Source: Limnohabitans sp.
GTDB taxonomy: Bacteria; Pseudomonadota; Gammaproteobacteria; Burkholderiales; Burkholderiaceae_C
Assembly: GCA_018882835.1 (NCBI GenBank)
Contig: VERE01000009.1
Location: 1-64,000, forward strand
Length of the DNA: 64,000 bases
Direction: 5' to 3'
Positions 40,070 to 49,712 of the stretch are shown here, piece by piece; position 1 is the first letter of the stretch; every line of letters starts with the position of its first letter. The position numbers were made by a program, and so were the translations under genes. The notes beneath the pieces are model-generated. The model did not search any database and was not told the DNA's origin. It worked only from the letters and a program-made list of their open reading frames with translations.

Positions 40070-41335
40070 ATGAAGCTTAAAACTCTGACCCAATGGCTGT
40101 CCGCCGCCCTAGTGGTGGCTGGCCTCAGCGGCCAAGCGGCCATGGCCGAGACCAAAATTCGTGTTTTTTCTGGCGGCCAAAATCAACGCCCTGACCTGAT
40201 GCGCAAGTTGTTCGACGCTTACCAAGCACAGAACCCGGGCACCACCATTGAAATTGAAACAGGTGGCGCCACCAGTGAGTTGCAACGGCAGTACCTGAGC
40301 ACGGTCCTGAATGCCAAAGACACGGCGATTGACATCTACATGATCGACATCGTCAACCCTTCACAGTACTTCAACGCGGGCTGGCTGGAGCCGTTGGACA
40401 GCTATGTGGGGGGAGCCGCCGCCCTCAAGCCCTATTTGCCGGTTTACTCGCAGGCCAATCTGGTCAACGGCAAAGTGGCCGCATTGCCCGCTTTTGCGGA
40501 CGCCATGTTCATGTACTACCGCAAGGACTTGCTGGAAAAACATGGGGTGAAAGAGCCCAAAACCTGGGACGAGCTGACAGCCGCTGCCAAGAAGATCACC
40601 GAGGCCGAAAAAAATCCAAGCCTGCAGGGCTTGAGCATTCAGGGCGCCCCCATTGAAGGCGCTGTCTGCACCTTCTTGTTGCCGTACTGGAGTCAGGGCA
40701 AACAATTCAACGATGCCAGCGGCAAGCTCACGCTGGACAAAGAAGCTGCCACCAAGGGCCTGGACATGTGGCTGAAGATGGTCGATGCAGGCGTGCTGAA
40801 AAAGAACATCGCCGAAGTCACCACCCCCGTCACCGTCAATGAGTTCAAGGCGGGCCAAGTGGTGTTTGCCATCAACTGGGGCTTTGCCTGGGACGTGTTC
40901 AAAGATGCCGCCGACAGTCAGGTCAAAGGCAAAGTGGGTGTCATGCCCTTGCCTGCCGTAGCCGGCGGCAAGAGCGCCACTTGCGTGGGCGGCTGGCAAT
41001 GGGCGGTCAGCGCCTTCAGCAAAAACAAACCTGCCGCTGCACAGTTGGTCAAGTACATGAGCACGCCGGAGGCCAGCAAATTCCTGGCGCGTGAAGGCTC
41101 GCTGCTGCCTGTGTTTCAAAGCGTCTACACCGATGCCGAGGTGCTCAAGCAGGCCCCGTGGTTCAAAGATGCGGCCAACGTCATCATCGCTGGGCAAGCA
41201 CGCCCGATCAGCAGCCAATATGGGCAGGTCAGCGACGTGGTGCGAACCAACACCAATGCTGCCTTGGCACGCACCAAGACACCGACAGAAGCCGTCAATG
41301 ACATTGAAGGCCGCCTGAACCGCGTCATGCGCTGA
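40070..41335 (+). CDS. Carbohydrate ABC transporter substrate-binding protein
   Basis: Signal peptide ending AAMAET; family-1 SBP features (YLSTVLNAKDTAIDIYMIDI; FADAMFMYYRKDLLEKHGV). Confidence 0.93.
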   Translation: MKLKTLTQWLSAALVVAGLSGQAAMAETKIRVFSGGQNQRPDLMRKLFDAYQAQNPGTTIEIETGGATSELQRQYLSTVLNAKDTAIDIYMIDIVNPSQYFNAGWLEPLDSYVGGAAALKPYLPVYSQANLVNGKVAALPAFADAMFMYYRKDLLEKHGVKEPKTWDELTAAAKKITEAEKNPSLQGLSIQGAPIEGAVCTFLLPYWSQGKQFNDASGKLTLDKEAATKGLDMWLKMVDAGVLKKNIAEVTTPVTVNEFKAGQVVFAINWGFAWDVFKDAADSQVKGKVGVMPLPAVAGGKSATCVGGWQWAVSAFSKNKPAAAQLVKYMSTPEASKFLAREGSLLPVFQSVYTDAEVLKQAPWFKDAANVIIAGQARPISSQYGQVSDVVRTNTNAALARTKTPTEAVNDIEGRLNRVMR

Positions 41336-41343
41336 GCCTTCGC

Positions 41344-42231
41344 ATGCTCAAAGCCCTGCGCGATCCCTCAGAAAAAGTGCTGGCGTGGCTGCTGCTCACG
41401 CCTGCCTTTTTGCTGATCGCGCTGATCGTCGTTTACCCGGTGGTCAAGCTGATTTACAACAGCTTCTTTGACTTGCGCTTGAGCGGTGGCGCCAACCTGG
41501 GGCAATTTGTCGGTTGGCTCAATTACCAAGACGCGCTGAAAGACGCCGACTTTTGGCATGCCACGCAAAACACCTTGTGGATCACGCTCATCACGGTGCC
41601 CGGCGCCTTGCTGGTCGGTTTGGGCTTGGCTCTGCTGGCCAACCTGCCATTTCAACGCAAATGGCCGGTGCGGCTGGCCCTGCTGTTGCCGTGGGCCTTG
41701 CCACTGAGTTTTTGCGGTTTGATTTTTGCCTGGTTCTTCAACACCGACTACGGCATCGTCAACGATGTGTTGCGCCGCCTGGGCCAACATGAAACCACCA
41801 TGTGGCTGCTTCAACCGAACTGGGCGTTTGCTGCCATTTGCCTGACCATCATCTGGAAGACCAGCTCCTTCATGGCCCTGATCCTGCTGGCTGGCTTGCA
41901 AATGATTCCGCGCTCCTTGTATGAAGCCGCCGAGGTTGATGGCGCCACACGCTGGCAACAGTTCTGGCAAATCACCTTGCCGTTGTTGGTGCCCAGCATC
42001 GTGGTCGCCCTGATCTTCAGAACGCTGACGGCGCTGCAAACGTTTGATATCCCTTACACCATGACCAAAGGCGGGCCCGGCAACAGCACGGAAACCCTGG
42101 CCATGTTGATTCACAAAACCACCATCGACTACCTGGATCTGGGTTACGGGTCCACGCTGGCGGTTTTCATGTTCCTGATTTCCATGGCGGTGACGGCTGT
42201 TTACCTTCGCCGTGTAGGACAAACAGCGTGA
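41344..42231 (+). CDS. Carbohydrate ABC transporter permease (MalF/UgpA type)
   Basis: EAAEVDGATRWQQFWQITLPLLVPSI permease loop. Confidence 0.94.
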   Translation: MLKALRDPSEKVLAWLLLTPAFLLIALIVVYPVVKLIYNSFFDLRLSGGANLGQFVGWLNYQDALKDADFWHATQNTLWITLITVPGALLVGLGLALLANLPFQRKWPVRLALLLPWALPLSFCGLIFAWFFNTDYGIVNDVLRRLGQHETTMWLLQPNWAFAAICLTIIWKTSSFMALILLAGLQMIPRSLYEAAEVDGATRWQQFWQITLPLLVPSIVVALIFRTLTALQTFDIPYTMTKGGPGNSTETLAMLIHKTTIDYLDLGYGSTLAVFMFLISMAVTAVYLRRVGQTA

Positions 42232-43067
42232 CCACGGCCTCCCCTCTCTGGACTGGCGCACGCTTGCGCATGGCCGCAGCGGCACTGATTGTGGTCAACG
42301 GTTTTTTCCCCGCCGTATGGATTTTGCTGACCTCGCTCAAAAGCGAGTCGGAGCTGGTGCGCAAACCCATCACCTGGCTGCCACAGGCCCCCACGCTGGA
42401 CAACTATGTTCACGCCTTCACCGCGCAGCCCCTGCTGCACTACTTGGGTAACAGCTTGATGGTGGCCAGCTTGTCCACCGTGCTTTCCTTGCTGGTGGCC
42501 GCGTGCGCGGCCTATGCCATTGCGCGCCTGAACTTGCGCTACCGGCAATGGATTCTGACGGCCATCGTGGCCTCCAGCATGTTTCCGCTGATCAGCCTGT
42601 TGGTGCCCATTTTTGAAACCATGCGCAGCCTGAACCTGCTGAACAGTTACCTCGCCCTGGTCTTGCCCTACACCGTGCTGAACTTGCCGGTCTGCACGCT
42701 GGTATTGGTCAGTTTTTTCCAAAGCATTCCCAAAGATTTAGAAAACGCCGCCATGATCGATGGCTGCTCCCGATTGGGCGCCCTGTGGCGCGTGGTCATC
42801 CCCTTGAGCGCGCCTGGAGTATTCACGGCGGGCATCCTGGCTTTCGTCAATGCCTGGGATGAGTTCTTGCTGGCTTTGTCCTTGAACGCGAGTGCGGCCA
42901 TGCGCACCGCCCCTGTGGGCATTGCCTTGTACCAAGGCGAATATTCTTTCCCCTGGCCCTTGATCAGTGCCGCACTGGTGATCACGATTGTGCCGGTGGC
43001 CTTGCTGATCGCCCTGTTTCAAGAGCGTGTCATTGGCGGCCTCACGCAGGGCGGGCTGAAGGGCTAA
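42228..43067 (+). CDS. Carbohydrate ABC transporter permease (MalG/UgpE type)
   Basis: ENAAMIDGCSRLGALWRVVIPLSAPGV permease loop; 4-bp overlap with preceding permease. Confidence 0.94.
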   Translation: MTTASPLWTGARLRMAAAALIVVNGFFPAVWILLTSLKSESELVRKPITWLPQAPTLDNYVHAFTAQPLLHYLGNSLMVASLSTVLSLLVAACAAYAIARLNLRYRQWILTAIVASSMFPLISLLVPIFETMRSLNLLNSYLALVLPYTVLNLPVCTLVLVSFFQSIPKDLENAAMIDGCSRLGALWRVVIPLSAPGVFTAGILAFVNAWDEFLLALSLNASAAMRTAPVGIALYQGEYSFPWPLISAALVITIVPVALLIALFQERVIGGLTQGGLKG

Positions 43068-43085
43068 GTCGCCGTTCGCGGGCGC

Positions 43086-43955
43086 TCAGGCATGAACTGG
43101 CGTGACCTGAATGCTCATGTCGATGGTCATGGATTCACCTGGCTGTAAAACCCTCAAGCCCAGCTCTTGCGCCTGGTAGCCCTTGCCTGCGGTGAGCAAG
43201 TTCATGGCGTTGTTGACATGGCTGACGGGCTCGATGGCCACAAAATCACGGGTGTCGTTGGTGAAGACCACCAGATGCTTCACGCTGGAGCGAAGCTCGG
43301 TGTGCAACTGCTCATCGCGCAAATGGACCACGCCCGTCCACCCGTCAAAGCAATGGTCCACCTCCAGAAAGTTGCAGTCGGCGTCCAGCCCTGAAACCGG
43401 TTGCCTGTGCGTGGGCAACTTGTCAGCGCCCATTTCCCACCGCCCCGTGGCGGCCATGGCGATGCGGCTGCGCGCACGTTTCACAAAATACGGATGCCAG
43501 CCCAAGCCCACTGGTGCAGGCTTGCTGTCCTGGTTGGTGATGGACAAAGTTTGGCTTAAGCGCGAGCCGTCCAGCGAAAAAGTCTGGGAGGCATCGAAGG
43601 CAAAAGGCCAACTGCTGTCGGCGCGGTGCTCATAAGCCAGCAAGGCGAATTGCGGGGTCTGCTCCAACACACTCCAGGGCCGTTGCCAACCTACGCCATG
43701 AATGGCATGCGGCTCGCTGCCGTTGTTGCGCACCAAAGGATGGCTTGTCCCTTGCCACTGAAGCGTTGCTTGGCCAATGCGGTTGGAGAAGGGCACCAAA
43801 GGATAGCTGCCCGACTGCCTAGCCTGCGTCAGTTGCGCGCCAGCGACAGAGCGCAATACTGGGAGGTCGCCAAACCACAAGCCCGCGACACAGCCTCCCA
43901 GGTCAGGGCGGATGTCACATCGCAGTTGCGTGCTTTCAAGGGTCAGGGTGGGCAT
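43086..43955 (-). CDS. Aldose 1-epimerase family protein
   Basis: SYPLVPFSNRI; LVRNNGSEPHAIHGVGWQRPW; PVGLGWHPYFVK. Confidence 0.9.
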   Translation of the reverse strand: MPTLTLESTQLRCDIRPDLGGCVAGLWFGDLPVLRSVAGAQLTQARQSGSYPLVPFSNRIGQATLQWQGTSHPLVRNNGSEPHAIHGVGWQRPWSVLEQTPQFALLAYEHRADSSWPFAFDASQTFSLDGSRLSQTLSITNQDSKPAPVGLGWHPYFVKRARSRIAMAATGRWEMGADKLPTHRQPVSGLDADCNFLEVDHCFDGWTGVVHLRDEQLHTELRSSVKHLVVFTNDTRDFVAIEPVSHVNNAMNLLTAGKGYQAQELGLRVLQPGESMTIDMSIQVTPVHA

Positions 43956-44057
43956 GGTTTCTCCCTTTGTCAGAGTCACCATTGTGCGCTCAAAAAAAAC
44001 AGCCCACGGAGCCGTGGCTCGGTGGGCTGAAGTCCAAGGGAGAACTTGATCTGTCAA

Positions 44058-45566
44058 TCAGCGGTTGTAGGCGCTTTCACCGTGTGAGCTGATGTCCAGC
44101 CCCTCGCGCTCTTCCTCTTCGCTGACCCGCAAGCCGAGGAGCAGGTCTACCACTTTGTAGGCGATGAAGGAAACCACACCCGACCACACCAGGGTGGTGA
44201 GCACGGCCTGCAACTGAATCCAGACTTGGCCTGCAATGGAATAGTCTGGGTTGACGGCGTTGGCCACGTAATCGTAGACGCCGGTGCCACCCAGGGAGGG
44301 CGCCGCAAACACGCCCGTCAGCAAGGCACCCAAAATGCCACCCACGCCGTGCACGCCAAAGACGTCCAGAGAGTCATCGGCACCCAACAGGCGCTTCAGA
44401 CCGCTGACGCCCCACAGGCACAGGAAGCCTGCCAGCAAACCGATCACGATGGCACCCATGGGGCCCACGAAACCGCAAGCCGGGGTGATGGCAACCAAGC
44501 CCGCCACTGCACCCGAAGCGGCACCCAGCATCGAGGCCTTGCCTTTGCTCAGGGCTTCACCCGCAATCCAGCTCAGCGTGGCAGCTGCGGTGGCCACCAG
44601 AGTGTTCACGAAGGCCAGCGCCGTCACGCCATTGGCTTCCAGGTTGGAGCCGGCGTTGAAGCCGAACCAGCCCACCCACAGCAGGGCTGCGCCCACCATG
44701 GTCAGTGTCAGGCTGTGCGGTGCCATGGACTCGCGGCCATAACCCGTGCGCTTGCCGATCACATAGGCGCCCACCAGGCCTGCCACCGCCGCGTTGATGT
44801 GCACCACGGTACCGCCAGCGAAGTCCAGTGCGCCTTTGGCCCACAACCAACCTGCAGCTTCCGTCACTTTGTCCAAAGAGGCGGCATCGGTGATGGCGTC
44901 CGGGCCGTCCCAGTACCACACCATGTGAGCGATCGGCAGGTAGCTGAAGGTGAACCACAGCGCACAGAACAGCAGCACAGCCGAGAAGCGCGCACGCTCC
45001 GCAAAAGCACCCACGATCAGTGTGCACGTGATGGCAGCAAAGGTGGCCTGGAAGGCAGCAAAGGTGTACTCAGGAATCACTACGCCCTTGCTGAAGGTCG
45101 CAGCGATCGAGTCCGGCGTGATGCCTTTGAAGAACAGCTTGTCCAGCGAGCCGATGAACGGGTTGCCCGCAGTGAAGGCAGCGGTGTAGCCATACAAGAC
45201 CCAGAGAACGTAAATCAGCGAAGTGACAACAAACACCTGCATCAGGATGGACAGCATGTTCTTGCTGCGCACCAGGCCACCGTAGAACAGCGCCAAGCCA
45301 GGGATGGTCATCAGAATCACCAACACGGTGGCAACCGTCATCCAGGCGGTGTCGCCTTTGTTCGGAACCGGTGCTGGCGCGGCTTCGGCCGCGGCAGGTG
45401 CTGCAGCGGCGGGTGCCGCTGCTGGCGCGGCAGCTTTGGCTTCAGCAGCTGGTGCTGCGGCAGTGGGGGCTGAGGCAGCGGGCGCCGGCGTGGCCTGCGC
45501 CATGACTGCACCGGCCCCTAGAAGCAAGCTGAATCCCAATGCGAGGGAGGCGAGTAATTTTTTCAT
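44058..45566 (-). CDS. amtB: Ammonium transporter with Ala-rich N-terminal extension
   Basis: NKGDTAWMTVATVLVILMTIPGLALFYGGLVRSKNMLSILMQ; FGVHGVGGILGALLTGVFA; Ala/Pro-rich segment after signal sequence. Confidence 0.96.
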   Translation of the reverse strand: MKKLLASLALGFSLLLGAGAVMAQATPAPAASAPTAAAPAAEAKAAAPAAAPAAAAPAAAEAAPAPVPNKGDTAWMTVATVLVILMTIPGLALFYGGLVRSKNMLSILMQVFVVTSLIYVLWVLYGYTAAFTAGNPFIGSLDKLFFKGITPDSIAATFSKGVVIPEYTFAAFQATFAAITCTLIVGAFAERARFSAVLLFCALWFTFSYLPIAHMVWYWDGPDAITDAASLDKVTEAAGWLWAKGALDFAGGTVVHINAAVAGLVGAYVIGKRTGYGRESMAPHSLTLTMVGAALLWVGWFGFNAGSNLEANGVTALAFVNTLVATAAATLSWIAGEALSKGKASMLGAASGAVAGLVAITPACGFVGPMGAIVIGLLAGFLCLWGVSGLKRLLGADDSLDVFGVHGVGGILGALLTGVFAAPSLGGTGVYDYVANAVNPDYSIAGQVWIQLQAVLTTLVWSGVVSFIAYKVVDLLLGLRVSEEEEREGLDISSHGESAYNR

Positions 45567-45589
45567 GATGTGTGTCTTTCTCGTGGGGC

Positions 45590-46736
<1,147 letters not shown>

Positions 46737-46780
46737 GCGTTTCTCCAAGGAAATTAAATCGATAGGTCCTAGCCCGTCAA

Positions 46781-46796
46781 AGCAGGGTTCGTGCCA
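46781..46796 (-). promoter_or_regulatory. Sigma-54 (RpoN) promoter for porin-glnK-amtB
   Basis: Minus strand TGGCACGAACCCTGCT; 15/16 match to TGGCACRNNNNTTGCW with correct GG-N10-GC spacing. Confidence 0.85.
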
Positions 46797-46871
46797 ATCG
46801 CGTTAGGTGCTTGTGCTAGGGGGCGAAATGATCCCGTCGCGCGTTAGTGTTGAAAATGGGGCATCTTCGGC

Positions 46872-46886
46872 GCACAAGTATGGTGC
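46872..46886. promoter_or_regulatory. Candidate NtrC-binding site
   Basis: GCACC-ATACT-TGTGC (minus strand), one mismatch to GCACC-N5-GGTGC, about 80-100 bp upstream of the sigma-54 element. Confidence 0.6.
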
Positions 46887-46941
46887 ATTTCTGGTTTGTT
46901 TGCGCGTGGCCTACCGTTTATGCACCAAAAAAGGATGTCTC

Positions 46942-48471
46942 ATGAGCTTCGCATCTCTCCAAAGCCGTGCCTTGCTGGGCTTTCAAGCCCAGCGGGTCCG
47001 TGTGGAAGTGCATTTGGCCAACGGATTGCCCAGCTTCACGCTGGTTGGGCTGGTGGACACCGAGGTACGGGAAGCCCGAGAACGGGTGCGCTGCGCCATT
47101 CAAAATTCGGGGCTGAATTTTCCAGCCAACAAACGCATCACCGTGAATCTCGCGCCGGCTGATTTGCCCAAAGACTCCGGCCGCTTTGATTTGCCGATTG
47201 CGTTGGGCATCCTGGTCGCCAGCGGACAATTACCCTCAGACGGCATGTCGGCGTATGAGTTTGCGGGCGAGTTGTCCTTGGCCGGCGACCTTCGCCCGAT
47301 CCGCGGTGGGCTGGCCATGAGCCTGGCACGCCATGCCGAAACAACCCAACTGAATTGGGTGTTGCCGGCGGAAAGCGCTGAAGAGGCCGCCTTGGTGCCG
47401 ACCGCCAAGATCTACAAGGCTTTGCACTTGAGAGATGTCGTCCATCACTTTTTGAACCCGGCCAGCGCCGCCGAGCCCACCCCTGGCTGGTCCAGGTTGG
47501 CACCGCCTGAGTGCCAACCGCAAGCCCCTGACTCTTTGGACTTGGCGGATGTGAAAGGCCAGAGTTTGCCCAAACGGGCGCTAGAAATTGCGGCTGCGGG
47601 CGGTCACAGCGTGCTGCTGATCGGGTCTCCGGGCACGGGGAAATCCATGCTGGCGACGCGTTTCGCGGGCCTGCTGCCCCCCATGACGCTCGAGGAAGGG
47701 CTGGCGTCTGCGGCGGTGGCCAGCCTGGCAGGTCGCGAAATCCTGTCCCAATGGTTGCGACGCCCCACTCGCAGCCCACACCACTCGGCAACCGCTGCGG
47801 CCTTGATCGGCGGCGGCTCGCCGCCGCGTCCTGGAGAAATTTCCTTGGCACACCATGGCGTGCTGTTCCTGGATGAATTGCCGGAGTTCCCCCGGGCTGC
47901 CTTAGAGGCGTTACGCGAGCCCCTGGAAACAGGTCACATCACCATTTCGCGCGCAGCACGCCAAGCGGAGTTTCCCGCCCAGTTCCAACTGATTGCAGCC
48001 ATGAACCCCTGCCCATGCGGTTACCTGGGCGCGACCCGCCCTGCCTGTCGCTGCACCCCTGATCAAGTGGCGCGCTACCAAGGCCGCTTGAGCGGCCCCC
48101 TGCTGGACCGCATTGACCTGCATGTCACGGTGCCTTTGCTGCCTTCAGAAGTTCTGATGCAAAGCCCGGCCGGCGACAGCTCGGCTTCGGTGCAACAACG
48201 CAGCACCTGCGCACTTGCGCGCGCCCTGCAGCGCCAGGGCAAACCAAACCGGGCGCTTGCAGGGCGTGAACTGGACGACCTGCAACTCAGCCCCGAGGCC
48301 CGCCAAGGCTTGCACCAAGCCGCCACACGCTGGGCCTGGTCAAGTCGCAGCACGCATCGCACGCTCAAAGTGGCGCGCACCATTGCCGATTTGTCCGGCA
48401 GTGAGGCCATCGACTGGACCCACTTGGCCGAGGCGCTGCAATACAGGCCCCTCCCCACGTCTGCAGCCTGA
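46942..48471 (+). CDS. comM: YifB/ComM family Mg-chelatase-like AAA ATPase
   Basis: GLPSFTLVGLVDTEVREARERVRCAIQNSGLNFP; LLIGSPGTGKSMLATRFAGLLPPM; AMNPCPCGYLG. Confidence 0.95.
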   Translation: MSFASLQSRALLGFQAQRVRVEVHLANGLPSFTLVGLVDTEVREARERVRCAIQNSGLNFPANKRITVNLAPADLPKDSGRFDLPIALGILVASGQLPSDGMSAYEFAGELSLAGDLRPIRGGLAMSLARHAETTQLNWVLPAESAEEAALVPTAKIYKALHLRDVVHHFLNPASAAEPTPGWSRLAPPECQPQAPDSLDLADVKGQSLPKRALEIAAAGGHSVLLIGSPGTGKSMLATRFAGLLPPMTLEEGLASAAVASLAGREILSQWLRRPTRSPHHSATAAALIGGGSPPRPGEISLAHHGVLFLDELPEFPRAALEALREPLETGHITISRAARQAEFPAQFQLIAAMNPCPCGYLGATRPACRCTPDQVARYQGRLSGPLLDRIDLHVTVPLLPSEVLMQSPAGDSSASVQQRSTCALARALQRQGKPNRALAGRELDDLQLSPEARQGLHQAATRWAWSSRSTHRTLKVARTIADLSGSEAIDWTHLAEALQYRPLPTSAA

Positions 48472-48494
48472 GGGCTTGCTCCGATAATTGCAGG

Positions 48495-49709
48495 ATGGTC
48501 CGGTCCACCGCGTCTCACGATACCCCCCACGATGCCTCCATGGTGTTTTGGCTATCGGTTTGCCAACTGATCAGCTGGGGCAGTGTTTTTTATGGTTTCG
48601 CGGTGTTCCTGGCTCCGCTGGAGCAAGCCCTGCAAATGGGGCGCGCTGAATCCTCCTTGGCTTTCAGCTTGGCGCTGTTGGCCGAAGGGTTGATGGCCTT
48701 TGCCATCGGGCGATGGATCGACCAAGGGCATGAACGTGCCGTCATGACCTTGGGCTCGCTGTGCATGGGCCTGGCATTGTGGCTGCTCAGCCTGGTACAG
48801 CACACACTGGCTTTCTATGCGGTTTGGTTGCTGCTGGGCGTGGGCATGGCTGCCACCTTGTACACCCCCGTGTTTGCAGTGGTGACGCGTCGCTTTCCAA
48901 CGGATTTCCGGCGGGCCATCATCACCATGACATTTTTAGGGGGCTTGGCCAGCACCGTCTTCATTCCCTTGATGGCGTGGTTGATCGATGCATTGGGTTG
49001 GCGACATGCACTGTGGGTGTTGGCCGCCCTTCACCTGGTGGTCTGCGCACCGCTGCATGCCCACTTGCTCAGAAATGCCCCCAAGACCAGCCTGCGCGTG
49101 CAAGGCGAGGTCGAGGCCGAACCCTTGAGCCGGTATTTGCGTGAGCCTACCTTCTGGCTGCTCGGCGTGTTTGTGGTCATGCTGATGGGTGTCACCTCGG
49201 CTTTGCCGCCGCACATGGTCAGCCTGTTACGAGAGTCCGGCCTGAGTGAAACATGGGCCATCGCCATTCCCGCCAGCATTGGCATCTTGCAAGTGCTCGG
49301 GCGCTTGTGGCTTTATGTCTACGAGCGACGTCTGGACGTACACCAGGCCAACCGCTGGATTCCCTGCCTGATTCCCTTAGGGCTGCTGATCTTGATGGTC
49401 AGCAACGGTCACTTGACGGGCGCTTTGCTGTTTGTGCTTTTGTATGGGGTCGGCAATGGTTTGCTGACCATCGTCAAGGGCACCGCCATGGCGGAATACG
49501 TGAGCCGGGCCCACATGGGCAGCCTCAATGGCGCGTTGGGCCTTCCGCTGGCGCTGTCACGGGCCAGTGCACCCCTCGTCATGGGACTGCTGTGGTCCGC
49601 TGAGGCCGGCTATTCCCTGGGCTTGACCGTGTTGCTGCTGGCATGCCTGGTGGGTGTTGCAGCACTCTGGTGGGCACAGGCCCGCGCCTTGCACCAGCGC
49701 AGACAGTGA
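48495..49709 (+). CDS. MFS transporter
   Basis: 12-TM profile; WLLLGVGMAATLYTPVFAVVTRRFPTDFRRAI. Confidence 0.9.
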   Translation: MVRSTASHDTPHDASMVFWLSVCQLISWGSVFYGFAVFLAPLEQALQMGRAESSLAFSLALLAEGLMAFAIGRWIDQGHERAVMTLGSLCMGLALWLLSLVQHTLAFYAVWLLLGVGMAATLYTPVFAVVTRRFPTDFRRAIITMTFLGGLASTVFIPLMAWLIDALGWRHALWVLAALHLVVCAPLHAHLLRNAPKTSLRVQGEVEAEPLSRYLREPTFWLLGVFVVMLMGVTSALPPHMVSLLRESGLSETWAIAIPASIGILQVLGRLWLYVYERRLDVHQANRWIPCLIPLGLLILMVSNGHLTGALLFVLLYGVGNGLLTIVKGTAMAEYVSRAHMGSLNGALGLPLALSRASAPLVMGLLWSAEAGYSLGLTVLLLACLVGVAALWWAQARALHQRRQ

Positions 49710-49712
49710 GCC

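Noticed and set aside
44226-45473. 415-aa ORF antisense to amtB
   Set aside because: Low-complexity His/Gln/Arg-rich translation opposite a conserved gene.
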